The position numbers were made by a program, and so were the translations under genes. Below are positions 63,438 through 64,000 of a stretch of DNA of 64,000 nt, piece after piece. The notes beneath the pieces were generated by a model, which was not told the origin of the DNA, did no database searches, and was given only the letters and a program-made list of their open reading frames with translations. How positions within the stretch are numbered: position 1 is the first letter of the stretch; the number at the start of each line of letters is the position of its first letter. Source of the DNA: Camelus bactrianus (lineage: Eukaryota > Chordata > Mammalia > Artiodactyla > Camelidae); NCBI RefSeq assembly GCF_048773025.1, contig NC_133544.1, forward strand, positions 434,001-498,000, read 5' to 3'.

Positions 63438-64000
63438 GCAGGTTACAAGATTAACGTTCAAAAATCAATTGCATTTCTTTATACTAACGATGAATCAACA
63501 GAAAAAGAAAGTAAAGAAACAATCCCCTTTAAAACAGCACCCAAAATAATAAAATACCTAGGAATAAATCTAACCAAGGAAGTGAAAGAATTATACACAG
63601 AAAACTATAAACCATTGATGAAGGAAATTAAAGAAGACTTTAAAAAATGGAAAGATATCCCATGCTCCTGGATTGGAAGAATCAATATTGTTAAAATGGT
63701 CACACTGTCCAAGGCAGTCTACAGATTTAATGCAATCCCTATCAAATTACCCAGGACATATATCACAGAACTAGAACAAGTCATAATAAAATTTATATGG
63801 AACCACAAAAGACCTAGAATTGCCAAAGCATTACTGAGGAAAAAGAAAGGGGCTGGAGGAATAACTCTTCCAGACTTCAGACAATACTACAGAGCTGCAG
63901 TCATGAAGACAGCATGGTATTGGTACAAAAACAGATGTATAGACCAATGGAACAGAATAGAGAGCCCAGAAATGAAGCCACAAACTTTTGGTCAACTAAT
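63438..64000 (+). mobile_element. L1 ORF2 (reverse transcriptase 3' part), open to window end
   Basis: Continuous L1 ORF2 frame without a stop from about 63,449 to 64,000: [15 protein letters not shown], then [50 protein letters not shown] and [14 protein letters not shown]. It starts abruptly, so it is 5'-truncated, and is cut by the window edge. An open frame of about 180 codons suggests a young insertion compared with the other L1 pieces here. Confidence 0.9.

Overview
This window is a mammalian immunoglobulin heavy-chain (IGH) locus on the + strand, from the last D segment through the JH cluster, the intronic enhancer, mu and delta. A camelid is indicated by the camelid-type tRNA SINE (Vic-1 type) at 6.9 kb and by two J segments ending WGQGTQVTVSS, the glutamine form typical of camelid VHH. 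J4 (EYNY) and J6 (DFGY) look more like Camelus than llama or alpaca; the genus call is inference from memory of antibody sequences.

Layout. 1-13.4 kb is the D-J interval: no convincing protein gene, several solitary LTRs (about 3.6-4.0, 4.2-4.8, 5.0-5.5, 5.7-6.1 and 9.7-10.2 kb), L1 3' ends (one a three-layer nest), a MIR and simple repeats. 13.4-16.3 kb holds a DQ52-like D with both 12-spacer signals, two J pseudogenes and six open J segments (J2-J7); J3-J4 and J5-J6 are a local duplication. The Emu enhancer (E-boxes, ETS sites, CBF site, octamer) lies at 17.15-17.35 kb.

From 17,388 a unit of about 11.1 kb (pre-switch/I region, mu switch, IGHM CH1-CH4, M1, M2, 3' flank) occurs twice, nearly identical (17,388-28,522 and 28,523-39,612), then a third time truncated (39,613-~43,070), keeping only the pre-switch block, a 1 kb switch-like tract and a CH1 exon. 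The first two are complete, apparently functional IGHM genes. The third lies where IGHD should begin and is best read as the mu-derived switch and CH1 of delta. After a class II-like LTR, the rest of IGHD follows as a decayed gene: a proline-rich hinge (45.45 kb), CH2 (45.8 kb), CH3 (46.3 kb) and a membrane exon (50.75 kb). 51-64 kb is non-genic, dominated by old L2 and L1, two old LTRs (ERVL-like and MLT1-like), and an L1 ORF2 that runs off the window.

How it works together. V-D-J joins to a J segment, Emu drives transcription, and VDJ is spliced to IGHM copy 1 (secreted through the CH4 poly(A) site, or membrane through M1/M2). Only copy 1 has Emu beside it, because the repeat starts 46 bp past the octamer. 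Copy 2 has its own 3.6 kb switch region and could be joined to VDJ by Smu1-to-Smu2 recombination, an IgM-to-IgM switch that would be nearly invisible at protein level. The most striking feature is this tandem IGHM array. It must be checked against false duplication in the assembly.
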